Assembly: GCA_002457675.1 (NCBI GenBank)
Contig: NTKK01000003.1
Coordinates: forward strand, 62,001 to 126,000
Direction of reading: 5' to 3'
DNA length: 64,000 nucleotides
Source of the DNA: Bacteroidetes bacterium MED-G17
Lineage (GTDB): Bacteria > Bacteroidota > Bacteroidia > NS11-12g > UBA9320
This document shows positions 43,670 through 52,136 of this stretch, piece after piece (the stretch's first letter is position 1; the number at the start of each line of letters is the position of its first letter). The translations under genes were made by a program, and so were the position numbers. The notes below the pieces were generated by a model that saw only the letters and a list, made by a program, of their open reading frames with translations, was not told the DNA's origin and did not search any database.

Positions 43670-44013
43670 GGCAAATTCGTAAGCCGGATTCTGTTCTCCA
43701 AAATGGAGGTCCATCATTTATCTAGGTCAACTTTTGCAAGTCAACTCATACGACCTACCCACCAACAATGCGAGCCACATTATCACTGGCCTATTTGGTC
43801 TTTCAGCGTGCAAGGTTTGTACCAAATGCTTGTCGCCAAGCAAGTGTGTGGGCTCTTACCCCACATTTTCACCCTTATCTGCTATTGGCAGACGGTTTTT
43901 TTCTGTTACACTTTCTGTCAAGCCTATGGCCTGCCTTCCCTTTCGGAAGTGCACTGCTCTATGCTGTCCGGACTTTCCTCTTCGTTAAATACGAAGCGAT
44001 GAACTCCTTTGCC
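43670..44013 (-). ncRNA. rnpB: RNase P RNA (bacterial class A)
   Basis: Catalytic RNA of RNase P, which cuts 5' leaders from pre-tRNAs. On the minus strand the conserved blocks appear in order: GAGGAAAGTCCGGAC near the 5' end, ACAGAAA..AACCG in the middle, AAGGGTGAAAA with GGTAAGAGCCCAC, TAGATAAATGATGG and ACAGAATCCGGCTTA near the 3' end. The two termini pair as P1 (GGCAAA at 44013-44008 with TTTGCC at 43675-43670). A run of seven T follows the 3' end (43668-43662). Length about 344 nt. The open frames over this stretch are not genes. Confidence 0.97.
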
Positions 44014-44017
44014 TACA

Positions 44018-44025
44018 CAAAAGTA
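44018..44025 (-). promoter_or_regulatory. -7 box of rnpB
   Basis: The minus strand reads TACTTTTG, a full TAnnTTTG match. It ends 4 nt before the predicted 5' end of the RNA at 44013, exactly where this box should be relative to a transcription start. No clear TTTG -33 box is seen. Confidence 0.6.
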
Positions 44026-44121
44026 AAATTGTATACTAAATTAAACGTATTATTTTCTACTCAATTTATTCCTTAACGAAAAATTAAGTTCTGTAAAAAA
44101 GGAAAAATGAATCTTTAATGA

Positions 44122-44129
44122 GATATTTG
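44122..44129 (+). promoter_or_regulatory. GATATTTG box before glmM
   Basis: GATATTTG ends 8 nt before the glmM ATG at 44138 and is one base from the TAnnTTTG consensus. The same octamer precedes adk, the GT4 gene and the first skp gene. Confidence 0.35.
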
Positions 44130-44137
44130 ACTACATC

Positions 44138-45523
44138 ATGCCGTTGATTAAATCAATTTCAGGAATCAGAGGAACAATTGGTGGAGTCAAAGGAAAAGGA
44201 TTGACACCACCAGATATTATCAAATTTGTCACCGCTTATTCTCAAATGGTACTTGAAAATAATAAACAACCTAAAGTTGTTGTGGGTAGAGATGGACGCA
44301 TGAGTGGAGATATTGTCAACAAATTGGTTACTGCAACTTTAATGTCATGTGGAATTGATGTAATCGATTTAGGCTTAAGTACAACACCAACAGTAGAAAT
44401 GGCTGTTGTCATGGAAAAAGCACAGGGTGGAATCATTCTTACAGCAAGTCACAACCCGAAGGAATGGAATGCTTTAAAGCTGCTTAATGCACTTGGTGAA
44501 TTTATCTCTGATGAAGAAGGCAAGAGATTATTGTCTCTCGCTGAAGAAGATTTCCATTATCCTTTCATAAATGAGTTGGGAAAATATTCGAATAAAGAAG
44601 GGTACGAAAAATTTCATATCGCTGAAATCATGCAAATGGAATTGGTGAAAAAAGATTTTATAAAGCAAAAGAATTTTAACGTAGTAGTTGATGCGATTAA
44701 CTCAACAGGCGCAACCGCTGTACCTTTATTGTTAAAGGAACTTGGCATCAAAAATTTTGAGGTTTTAAATGGAGAGATTACTGGGGATTTTGCTCATAAC
44801 CCTGAACCATTAGAAAAACATCTGGTACAGATTTCAGATTGGATAAAAGTTAATAAAGCTGATTTGGGAATAGTTGTAGATCCGGATGTTGACAGGTTGT
44901 GTTTTATTGACGAAAACGGAGAAATGTTTGGCGAAGAGTATACGCTTGTAGCAATTGCAGATTATGTACTACAACACAAAAAAGGACCTGCAGTTTCCAA
45001 TTTGTCTTCTAGTCGAGCACTTAGAGATATTTGTAATAAACATGAAGTTGATTATTATGCAAGTGCAGTAGGAGAGGTAAATGTTGTGGAAAAAATGAAA
45101 GATAAAAATGCAGTAATTGGCGGAGAAGGAAATGGTGGTATAATTGTTCCTGAATTACATTATGGAAGAGATGCTTTGGCAGGTATAGCTTTATTTATGA
45201 GTCATCTAGCTCAAAAGTCGACAACTATTTCAGAGCTTAAAAAATCCTATCCGGATTATGTAATGATTAAAAATAAAATTCAACTTACCCCAGAAATTAA
45301 CATTGACGTACTATTGAGAAATATAGAAAAAGAATTTTCGAATGCAAATGTGAATAATGAAGATGGTGTAAAAATCGATTTTGAAAATAGTTGGGTGCAT
45401 TTAAGAAAATCAAATACAGAGCCAATAATTAGAATATACGCAGAAGGCACTTCAAAAGAACATTGTAATGACCTAGTATCACTTTTGATGGATAAAGTGA
45501 ACAATATGATGCATTCTTCTTAA
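44138..45523 (+). CDS. glmM: Phosphoglucosamine mutase
   Basis: Converts glucosamine-6-phosphate to glucosamine-1-phosphate for UDP-GlcNAc synthesis. 461 residues; the phosphoserine loop is TASHNP (102-107, Ser104), the Mg loop DPDVDR starts at about 248, the sugar-binding GEGNGG follows, and the phosphate-binding RKSNTEPIIRIYAEG segment is near the C-terminus. The protein starts MPLIKSISGIRGTIGG, usual for GlmM of this phylum. Phosphomannomutase activity cannot be ruled out. It is divergent from rnpB. Confidence 0.92.
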   Translation: MPLIKSISGIRGTIGGVKGKGLTPPDIIKFVTAYSQMVLENNKQPKVVVGRDGRMSGDIVNKLVTATLMSCGIDVIDLGLSTTPTVEMAVVMEKAQGGIILTASHNPKEWNALKLLNALGEFISDEEGKRLLSLAEEDFHYPFINELGKYSNKEGYEKFHIAEIMQMELVKKDFIKQKNFNVVVDAINSTGATAVPLLLKELGIKNFEVLNGEITGDFAHNPEPLEKHLVQISDWIKVNKADLGIVVDPDVDRLCFIDENGEMFGEEYTLVAIADYVLQHKKGPAVSNLSSSRALRDICNKHEVDYYASAVGEVNVVEKMKDKNAVIGGEGNGGIIVPELHYGRDALAGIALFMSHLAQKSTTISELKKSYPDYVMIKNKIQLTPEINIDVLLRNIEKEFSNANVNNEDGVKIDFENSWVHLRKSNTEPIIRIYAEGTSKEHCNDLVSLLMDKVNNMMHSS

Positions 45524-45545
45524 AAAAAGATTTTAACCTTGTAAC

Positions 45546-46853
45546 ATGCAGGGAAAGAATAATCCTAAAATAATGAATTCATGGGCCATGTATGATTGGG
45601 CCAATTCAGTTTACAGTCTTGTCATTACCTCTACAATTTTTCCCATTTTTTATGCAGCCAAAACAGCAGGTAACAAGCAATTGGTAAATGGAAATGAGGT
45701 TGATTTTGTAGTTTTTTTTGGCAGGCAGTTCATTAACAATGAGTTATATTCATACGTTTTTAGTGCCTCTTTTTTTGTTGTAGTTTTATTGGCTCCCCTA
45801 TTAAGTGGGATAGCAGACTACACCGATGGAAAAAAGACCTTTTTGAAGATTTTTATGACTTTAGGATCAATTTCTTGTATGTCACTTTATTTTTTTGATG
45901 TTAACCGCTTAGAATTAAGTATGGCGTCAATCTTTTTTGCCAGTCTAGGTTTTTGGGGCTCATTGGTTTATTATAATGCATATCTACCACAAATCGCCAC
46001 CACAGAGATACAAGATAAAATAAGCGCTAAAGGATTTTCATTGGGATACATAGGAAGTGTTCTATTACTGGTGATCATATTGGTCCTTATGAAAGGTTTT
46101 GCAATTATTAAGGTGGAGGAAACCTTTGTGATAGTAGGTATTTGGTGGATAGTGTTCGGATGGTTTTTTGTCCAAAGATTGCCAAAAGGTGCACCAAAAA
46201 AAAAGAAGGGAAGTTTATTTACAAACGGCTATAAAGAGCTGCAAAACACATTCTTGGAATTTACGAAACAGAAGCAAACTTTACGTTATTTGCTTGCATT
46301 TTTTGTCTTCAACACGGGTATTCAAACAGTCATGTTATTGGCTGCTATGTTTGGAGAAAAAGAAATAAATTGGCCAATAGATGCCCAAGGGAATAAAGAT
46401 ACTACTGGGCTAATTATTAGTATAATAGTTATTCAAATAATTGCCATTGGCGGGGCAACTGCAATGTCTAGGTTGTCAAAAAAATATGGCAATGTTAGGG
46501 TTCTACAGTTTTCATTGCTTTTATGGGTTTTGGCTGCTTCTTTTGCTTATTTCATTACTGAACCAAAAGAATTTTATGTTTTGGCTGCTTTGGTGGGCTT
46601 TGTAATGGGTGGAACACAATCTCTTTCAAGAAGTACTTATTCAAAACTATTACCAGAGACAAATGACTACGCATCATATTTCAGTTTTTATGAAGTTTTG
46701 GAGAAAATAGGCTTAATCATTGGCCCAACTCTTTTTGGTTTGGCCATCGCAATTACTGGCACGATGCGTACTAGTGTACTTGTTATGATAAGCTTTTTTA
46801 TTGTAGGACTTGTCCTGTTATTTTTAGTCAAAAATTTTGGAGAGAAAAAATAA
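45546..46853 (+). CDS. MFS transporter, UMF1/Atg22-like
   Basis: A 435-residue inner-membrane transporter with about 12 membrane segments. The N-terminus NSWAMYDWANSVYSLVITS is the family mark (AxYDWANS) of the UMF1/Atg22-like group, whose yeast member exports amino acids from the vacuole. The bacterial substrate is not known. It follows glmM by 22 nt; the end overlaps the small b5-like gene by 17 nt. A nine-A run occurs near 46196-46204 in the central Lys-rich loop. Confidence 0.9.
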   Translation: MQGKNNPKIMNSWAMYDWANSVYSLVITSTIFPIFYAAKTAGNKQLVNGNEVDFVVFFGRQFINNELYSYVFSASFFVVVLLAPLLSGIADYTDGKKTFLKIFMTLGSISCMSLYFFDVNRLELSMASIFFASLGFWGSLVYYNAYLPQIATTEIQDKISAKGFSLGYIGSVLLLVIILVLMKGFAIIKVEETFVIVGIWWIVFGWFFVQRLPKGAPKKKKGSLFTNGYKELQNTFLEFTKQKQTLRYLLAFFVFNTGIQTVMLLAAMFGEKEINWPIDAQGNKDTTGLIISIIVIQIIAIGGATAMSRLSKKYGNVRVLQFSLLLWVLAASFAYFITEPKEFYVLAALVGFVMGGTQSLSRSTYSKLLPETNDYASYFSFYEVLEKIGLIIGPTLFGLAIAITGTMRTSVLVMISFFIVGLVLLFLVKNFGEKK

Positions 46854-47076
46854 AATAAGTAAACGACAATTGTCACTCCATAATGGACAAGACAAGGATC
46901 AAATTTGGGTTGCTTATAAAGGTGTCGTTTATGACCTAACCAAAAGCAAACTATGGATAAATGGCAAACATTATGAACATTGGGCAGGGCAAGACTTAAC
47001 GGCAGAATTGGCTGATGCTCCGCACACGGAGCGTGTTTTTCAACAGATTGAAATAATCGGTGAGTTGTTGCCTTAG
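46837..47076 (+). CDS. Small cytochrome b5-like heme/steroid-binding domain protein
   Basis: A 79-residue single-domain protein. IWVAYKGVVYDLTKSKLW (about 23-40) matches the first strands of the cytochrome b5-like domain; GKHYEHWAGQDLT and LADAPHTERVF follow, with His45, His48 and His64 (by count, approximate) as possible heme ligands. The HPGG motif of classical b5 is absent, as in other short bacterial forms. The start is a TTG inside the MFS gene (17-nt overlap). It overlaps rpiB by 4 nt. Heme binding is not proved by the sequence. Confidence 0.8.
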   Translation: MERKNKISKRQLSLHNGQDKDQIWVAYKGVVYDLTKSKLWINGKHYEHWAGQDLTAELADAPHTERVFQQIEIIGELLP

Positions 47077-47510
47077 TTATTTGGAATTTTATTTACTCGT
47101 TTTTCATGTCTGCCACCTTCAAAATTGGTTTGCAAAAAGTGCTCAACAATTTCTATCGCGTCTTCTTTTGAAACAAATCGAGCAGGAATACACAAAACAT
47201 TTGCATTATTATGTGCTTTGATTAATATCGAGACCTCTTTATTCCATGCCAAACCAGAACGTACATTTTTGTATTTGTTCGCGGTCATGTTTACTCCATT
47301 TCCACTACCGCAAATTAATATACCCAATTCACTTTCTTTTTTTTCAATGCTTTGTGCCACTTGATGAGCAAAATCAGGATAATCAACAGAATCTGCAGAA
47401 TTTGTTCCGAAGTTAGTGAAACTGCAAACTTCCCTAAAGTGGTTGATTAAGCAGTTTTTCAGTTCTGTACCGGCATGGTCATTGCCTATCGCTATCGTTA
47501 ACTTAGTCAT
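47073..47510 (-). CDS. rpiB: Ribose 5-phosphate isomerase B
   Basis: Interconverts ribose 5-phosphate and ribulose 5-phosphate. 145 residues with IAIGNDHAGTELKN (7-20), a catalytic-type Cys67 in ICGSGNGVNMTANKY and NVRSGLAWN. The family's CGTGxG loop is CGSGNG here. Allose 6-phosphate isomerase activity occurs in the family and is not excluded. It is the last gene of fabG-tatC-rpiB (8-nt overlap with tatC). Confidence 0.95.
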   Translation of the reverse strand: MTKLTIAIGNDHAGTELKNCLINHFREVCSFTNFGTNSADSVDYPDFAHQVAQSIEKKESELGILICGSGNGVNMTANKYKNVRSGLAWNKEVSILIKAHNNANVLCIPARFVSKEDAIEIVEHFLQTNFEGGRHEKRVNKIPNN

Positions 47511-48327
47511 TGTATGTGCTTTCTACTCGGGAAGCTAAACTTATTCCGACTTCATACAAAATGTAGACAGGAATTGTTAATAAAATTTGACTTGCAATAT
47601 CTGGTGGTGTAATGATAGAGGCAAAAATCAAAATAATAACCAGCGCGTGTCGTCTATATTTCTTTAGAACAGTCGTGCTAATTAATCCAATTTTTGCAAG
47701 AAGAAGTATAAAAACGGGCAATTCAAAGATTATACCTGTGGCAAAGGTTAGGACTACAACAAAATTTATGTAAGACTTTAAGCTAGGAATGTTTTTTACC
47801 TCTGCTGACACTGAATAATTGCTCAAAAAATTTATCGAAACTGGAGATAAAATCAAGTAGCCAAATAAAATACCCAAAACAAAAAGTACAGAACACCAAA
47901 AAATAAATTGACGAGATTTTTTTCTTTCAGACTTTTCTAAGGCTGGTTTAATGAATTTCCAAAATTCATAGAGTATGTAGGGGAATGCCAATATGATGCC
48001 GGCAATAAAACTTACACTAATGTGCAACAAAAATTGGCCAGGTAGGGTGATGTTTTGGACGGAGAATTTTAATTCAGAAATACAAATTCGGTCGCTTTCA
48101 TATAGCCAATAAGACAATTTACAAAGCCATTGATAAGTAATAAAATCTATTTTTTTTGGACCAAAAATTAATGTATCAAAAACAAAGGATTTAAATATGA
48201 AGCAGAATACAGCCCCTATTGAAATAGCTACAAAACTCCGGAAAAGATGCCACCGCAACGTTTCCAAATGTTCAAAAAAGCTCATTTGTGAGTCGTGCTT
48301 ATCAATATCAATTTGATCAAGGGGCAT
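47503..48327 (-). CDS. tatC: Twin-arginine translocase subunit TatC
   Basis: Membrane receptor for twin-arginine signal peptides in export of folded proteins. 274 residues with six membrane segments and the N-terminal SFFEHLETLRWHLFRSF (family EHLxELRxRL). Other conserved points are PYILYEFWKFIKPAL after the first periplasmic loop and ELPVFILLLAKIGLI. A longer than usual insert lies between segments 1 and 2 (about 50-95). tatA is not in the window. fabG lies 3 nt upstream. Confidence 0.95.
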   Translation of the reverse strand: MPLDQIDIDKHDSQMSFFEHLETLRWHLFRSFVAISIGAVFCFIFKSFVFDTLIFGPKKIDFITYQWLCKLSYWLYESDRICISELKFSVQNITLPGQFLLHISVSFIAGIILAFPYILYEFWKFIKPALEKSERKKSRQFIFWCSVLFVLGILFGYLILSPVSINFLSNYSVSAEVKNIPSLKSYINFVVVLTFATGIIFELPVFILLLAKIGLISTTVLKKYRRHALVIILIFASIITPPDIASQILLTIPVYILYEVGISLASRVESTYND

Positions 48328-48330
48328 AGG

Positions 48331-49074
48331 CTACATATTCATACCACCGCAGATTGAAATTACTTGACCAGTGATGTAGGACGATTCATCGGAAGCTAAG
48401 AAAGCAGACAACTGAGCAATATCTTGTGGCAAACCACCTCTTTTTAGAGGGATTTGATTTCTCCAAGATTCAACCATTTCTTCACCAAGCTTTTCCGTCA
48501 TTTCTGTTTCAATAAATCCTGGTGCAATAACATTACAACGAATATTTCTGCTTCCTAATTCTTTGGCAATTGATTTTGAAAAACCAATAATACCGGCCTT
48601 GGAGGCCGAATAATTTGCCTGGCCTGCATTGCCATTAATGCCAACTACACTGCTCATATTTATAATCGAACCCTTCTTTGCTTTCAAAAAAGTTCGCAAA
48701 CTGGCTTTTGTCAAATTAAATACTGATTTTAGATTAATTCTGATTACCTCATCCCACTGGTCTTCGCTCATTCTCATTAAAAGCGTATCTTGTGTAATTC
48801 CGGCATTGTTGATTAGACAATCTAATTGACCAAAATCAGTTAAAACATTTTTTATTAATTCTTCGGTGTCATCAAATTTGGCGGCATTGGACTTATATGC
48901 CTTTATTTCTGATCCAAATTTACTTTTACAGTGAGCTACAATGGCATTGGCTTTTTCGGAAGAATTGTTGTAAGTGAACGCAACTTTTGCACCTTTTTCG
49001 GCAAAATGTTCGACTATACCTTTGCCAATACCTCTAGAGCCACCTGTAACTAAAGCAACATGATTTTGTAACAT
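48331..49074 (-). CDS. fabG: 3-oxoacyl-ACP reductase FabG
   Basis: NADPH-dependent reductase of fatty-acid elongation. 247 residues; GGSRGIG (11-17), NNAG (89-92), the Ser of NMSS (141-142), Tyr155 and Lys159 of the YSASK motif. The ATG at 49074 (MLQNHVALVTGG) is the family start; the frame is open to 49113 but the extra residues read through the promoter and terminator. A full -7 box lies 4 nt before this ATG. It heads the fabG-tatC-rpiB operon. Confidence 0.94.
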   Translation of the reverse strand: MLQNHVALVTGGSRGIGKGIVEHFAEKGAKVAFTYNNSSEKANAIVAHCKSKFGSEIKAYKSNAAKFDDTEELIKNVLTDFGQLDCLINNAGITQDTLLMRMSEDQWDEVIRINLKSVFNLTKASLRTFLKAKKGSIINMSSVVGINGNAGQANYSASKAGIIGFSKSIAKELGSRNIRCNVIAPGFIETEMTEKLGEEMVESWRNQIPLKRGGLPQDIAQLSAFLASDESSYITGQVISICGGMNM

Positions 49075-49078
49075 AAGA

Positions 49079-49086
49079 CAAAGGTA
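49079..49086 (-). promoter_or_regulatory. -7 box of fabG
   Basis: The minus strand reads TACCTTTG, a full TAnnTTTG match that ends 4 nt before the fabG ATG at 49074. The transcript would start at or next to the start codon. The same octamer lies before the LuxE-like gene. Confidence 0.5.
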
Positions 49087-49099
49087 TAGGTATAATAAC

Positions 49100-49127
49100 A
49101 AAAAAAGCCCCACTAAAAGTAGAGCTT
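49100..49127 (-). terminator. Intrinsic terminator after the lipoprotein gene
   Basis: Read on the minus strand, AAGCTCTACT (49127-49118) pairs with AGTGGGGCTT (49114-49105) over ten base pairs, two of them G-U, around a TTT loop; a run of T follows to 49100. It ends the lipoprotein transcript 13 nt before the fabG -7 box. Confidence 0.8.
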
Positions 49128-49151
49128 AATTTTAATTGATAAGTTTAGCAA

Positions 49152-49688
49152 TTATCTTTCTAATTTAAAGGTACCATTAGACACTTCAATTGAGCTAATT
49201 GATTCTTTAAACAATCCGCTAAATGTACCTTCAATTGTTTCGCCCACTGCACCATATTTGGTTACAACAAGTTTACCATTCGCGTCACTAGGGTCAGAAG
49301 CATAAAGTTTTGTGTTATTAAATTTTCGAATAGACAAAGCGGTAGTAGAATTGGCATCTTCAAACATCCAAGAACCTGTAGATTGGCCCGGGAACTTAAC
49401 ATTGATGATTATAGGTTCACCGTCTAGATCAGTACCAGAAATATTAATAGTTGTGGCGTTATCGTTCTCGTCATAAGAGACTGAAGAATTTGTCTTACTC
49501 AAATTGGCGACAAAATATTGATCGTCTCCTAGAATGAAACCATTTGAAGAATCAATAACAACTGTTGGCGTAGTATCTTGAGGAACATCATTTTTCTTGG
49601 GGCTATCTCCTGCATCGTCCCCACAACTTGAAGCAAACATCAAACCTGCAAAGCAAGAAACAATTAAATACAATTTTATTTTATTCAT
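49152..49688 (-). CDS. Hypothetical lipoprotein
   Basis: A 178-residue lipoprotein of unknown function. The N-terminus has a basic start, a hydrophobic stretch and a lipobox-like FASSC with Cys22, followed by an acidic and Asn/Lys-rich linker (GDDAGDSPKKND). The mature part (about 45-178) is rich in Ser, Thr, Asn and Gly and reads as beta strands, with NISGTDLDGEPIIINVKF and GETIEGTFSGLF. It has its own terminator and no operon partner. Confidence 0.85.
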   Translation of the reverse strand: MNKIKLYLIVSCFAGLMFASSCGDDAGDSPKKNDVPQDTTPTVVIDSSNGFILGDDQYFVANLSKTNSSVSYDENDNATTINISGTDLDGEPIIINVKFPGQSTGSWMFEDANSTTALSIRKFNNTKLYASDPSDANGKLVVTKYGAVGETIEGTFSGLFKESISSIEVSNGTFKLER

Positions 49689-49748
49689 AATAATACAATA
49701 CTACGCATCTTTTAAACTAAAAAGAAGCTTAAAATTCGTTTAGATGTC

Positions 49749-49756
49749 TTTCTTTG
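49749..49756 (+). promoter_or_regulatory. Possible -7 box before ftcD
   Basis: TTTCTTTG differs from TAnnTTTG by one base (T for A) and ends 7 nt before the ftcD ATG at 49764. Confidence 0.3.
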
Positions 49757-49763
49757 CCTTTAA

Positions 49764-51455
49764 ATGAGGCAATTAATTGAGTGCGTACCCAATTTTAGTG
49801 AGGGAAGAAACCTGCAAATAATTAATTCAATTACAAATGAAATTGAAAAAGTAGAAGGAGTAACCTTATTGGATGTTGATCCTGGAGCAGCAACTAATAG
49901 AACCGTAGTTACTTTCGTCGGCGAGCCTAAGCCGGTAATTTTTGCAGCTGAATTGGCAATTAAAAAAGCTGCAGAACTTATTGATATGTCAAAACACCAA
50001 GGAGAGCATCCTAGAATGGGAGCAACCGATGTTTGTCCACTTATTCCAGTTGCCAATATCGACATGCAACAAGTTGCAGAATACGCACATGTTTTAGGGA
50101 AAAGAATAGGAGAAACAACCGAAATACCTGTATTCATCTATGGCGAGGCACAAAAAAATACAAATAGAAACAACCTATCTGTCATTCGAGCGGGTGAGTA
50201 TGAAGGTATGTTTGAAAAAATACAAAAGCCAGCATGGAAGCCTGATTACGGCCACAGCCAGATGAATCCCCAAGCTGGAGCAACCAACATAGGTGCAAGG
50301 GACTTTTTAATCGCATACAACATAAATTTAAATACAACTTCAACTCGAATAGCCAATAGGATTGCTTTTGATGTCAGGGAGGCAGGAAGAGTCAAAAGGA
50401 TTGGAGATCCTTATGTTGGCAAAATTGAGCGAGACAAAAATAACAACCCTATAAGAATGCCAGGAACGTGCAAAGCAGTAAAAGCGATTGGTTGGTATAT
50501 CAAAGAATATGGGGTTGCCCAGATATCAGCAAATTTGGTTGACTACAAAATCACACCACTTCATACATTTTTTGACGAAGTAAATAAAAGCGCTACCAAA
50601 AGAGGCGTAAAGGTTACGGGTAGTGAGTTGGTTGGTCTTATACCACTCAAAGCAATTTTGGATGCTGGAAAACATTACTTGAAAAAACAAGGTAGATCAT
50701 TAGGTGTATCAGAATCAGAAATCATAAAAATTGCGGTGAAGTCAATGGGACTTGATGAATTAGGTCCTTTTGATCCTGCAAAAAAAATTATCGAATACAG
50801 ATTAAAACAAGAGGAAAAAAGACCACTTATACAAATGTCTTTAGCTTCCTTTTCGGATGAAACAGCTAGCGAAAGTCCAGCACCTGGAGGAGGTTCAATA
50901 TCATCATATGTTGGTTCTCTTGGCGCAAGTTTAGCAGGAATGGTTGCCAATTTATCGGCCAATAAAAAAGGTTGGGAGTCAAAGATAGACTACTATTCAA
51001 AATGGGCAGAAGAAGCGCAAAAAGTAAAAGACAAACTCAACTTTCTTGTAGATGAAGACACAAAAGCTTTTGGAAAAATAATGGAAGCATTAAAAATGCC
51101 AAAAGCATCGGAAGACGAGAGAAAAATAAGAACAGAGGCTCTAGAGAAAGCTACTATTGGTGCGATAGAAATTCCTTTTGAGGTAATGAAAACTGCATTT
51201 AAAACCTTGACCATTTGTGCCGAAATGACACAAAATGGATTAAAGGCTTCGGTGAGCGATGCTGGCGTTGGGGCAGCATGCACCAGAACAGCTGTCGAAG
51301 GTGCTTATATGAACGTACTAATCAATGCAAAGGAATTGTCTAACACGAAAATTGCTGAAAGCTATCGAAAAGAAGGCTTAGAGATTTTACAAAAAACCAC
51401 TAAAGATGCAGATAGGATCATTAAAGAAGTATTTAATAAAGTGAATGATAAATAA
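49764..51455 (+). CDS. ftcD: Fused glutamate formimidoyltransferase / formimidoyl-THF cyclodeaminase
   Basis: Bifunctional enzyme of histidine breakdown: it moves the formimino group from formiminoglutamate to tetrahydrofolate and then releases ammonia. 563 residues. The N-terminal transferase domain (about 1-300) starts RQLIECVPNFSEGRN and has HPRMGATDVCPLIP. A linker of about 40 residues leads to the cyclodeaminase domain (about 350-563, with SESPAPGGGSISSYVGSLGA). The fused form is like the animal enzyme. No hut genes are adjacent. lolD overlaps the stop by one base. Confidence 0.93.
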   Translation: MRQLIECVPNFSEGRNLQIINSITNEIEKVEGVTLLDVDPGAATNRTVVTFVGEPKPVIFAAELAIKKAAELIDMSKHQGEHPRMGATDVCPLIPVANIDMQQVAEYAHVLGKRIGETTEIPVFIYGEAQKNTNRNNLSVIRAGEYEGMFEKIQKPAWKPDYGHSQMNPQAGATNIGARDFLIAYNINLNTTSTRIANRIAFDVREAGRVKRIGDPYVGKIERDKNNNPIRMPGTCKAVKAIGWYIKEYGVAQISANLVDYKITPLHTFFDEVNKSATKRGVKVTGSELVGLIPLKAILDAGKHYLKKQGRSLGVSESEIIKIAVKSMGLDELGPFDPAKKIIEYRLKQEEKRPLIQMSLASFSDETASESPAPGGGSISSYVGSLGASLAGMVANLSANKKGWESKIDYYSKWAEEAQKVKDKLNFLVDEDTKAFGKIMEALKMPKASEDERKIRTEALEKATIGAIEIPFEVMKTAFKTLTICAEMTQNGLKASVSDAGVGAACTRTAVEGAYMNVLINAKELSNTKIAESYRKEGLEILQKTTKDADRIIKEVFNKVNDK

Positions 51456-52108
51456 TGATTGAAGCTAAAGGACTTAATAAATTTTTTGGTCAAATTCATG
51501 TGATAAAAGACCTTGACATAAAAATCAGGCAGGGAGAAATTGTTTCTATTGTTGGCCCATCAGGTGCTGGGAAATCAACCTTATTACAACTCTTGGGTAC
51601 CATAGAAAAAGCAGACTCAGGGACAATTGCCTACAACAATCAAGAAATTTCTGCTTTTTCAACAAAACAATTAGATAGTTTTAGAAATACAACTATTGGA
51701 TTTGTTTTTCAATTTCACCATCTCCTCTCCGAATTTTCAGCTCTTGAAAACGTTGCCATGCCATTGTTGATTGGAAAAAAGAAGAAATCTGAGGCCTTTG
51801 AGAGGTCAAAAAAGCTACTTGATTTATTGGGCCTGTCAAATAGACTTAACCATAAACCAAATCAGCTTTCAGGTGGAGAACAGCAAAGAGTCGCTGTTGC
51901 TCGTGCTTTGGCCAATAAACCAAGAGTGATTTACGCAGATGAGCCATCAGGGAATTTGGATACAGAAAATGCAAATGAATTACATCAACTTTTCTTTGAT
52001 TTAAATCAAGAATTGGGTCAAACTTTTGTAATTGTAACACATAACAAACAATTGGCGCAACAAAGCCATCGGACTTTGCTTATGAAAGATGGCATGCTAA
52101 TTAAATAA
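51455..52108 (+). CDS. lolD: LolD-like ABC transporter ATP-binding protein
   Basis: ATPase of the MacB/LolCDE group, 217 residues. Walker A GPSGAGKS (34-41), signature LSGGEQQRVAVARAL, Walker B VIYADEPSGNLDTENA. The LolD segment FQFHHLLSEFSALENVAMPLL is present, which supports lipoprotein release from the inner membrane. The LolC/E permease is not adjacent. TAATG (51453-51457) joins it to ftcD. Confidence 0.88.
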   Translation: MIEAKGLNKFFGQIHVIKDLDIKIRQGEIVSIVGPSGAGKSTLLQLLGTIEKADSGTIAYNNQEISAFSTKQLDSFRNTTIGFVFQFHHLLSEFSALENVAMPLLIGKKKKSEAFERSKKLLDLLGLSNRLNHKPNQLSGGEQQRVAVARALANKPRVIYADEPSGNLDTENANELHQLFFDLNQELGQTFVIVTHNKQLAQQSHRTLLMKDGMLIK

Positions 52109-52119
52109 AAAGAACAATT

Positions 52120-52127
52120 TAACTTTG
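52120..52127 (+). promoter_or_regulatory. -7 box before the cystathionine gamma-synthase/lyase gene
   Basis: TAACTTTG is a full TAnnTTTG match, followed by C, and ends 9 nt before the ATG at 52137. There is no room for a riboswitch in the 28-nt gap. Confidence 0.5.
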
Positions 52128-52136
52128 CATAAAACA

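Noticed and set aside
43703-44076. Three overlapping plus-strand open frames of about 100 codons
   Set aside because: They lie over the RNase P RNA on the opposite strand; the conserved RNA blocks explain the sequence.
46755-46775. TGGCACGATGCGT resembling part of a sigma-54 promoter
   Set aside because: It is inside the MFS coding region and lacks a correctly spaced GC element, so it is most likely chance.
52109-52136. Possible SAM riboswitch before the cystathionine gene
   Set aside because: The gap is only 28 nt and is filled by a -7 box.
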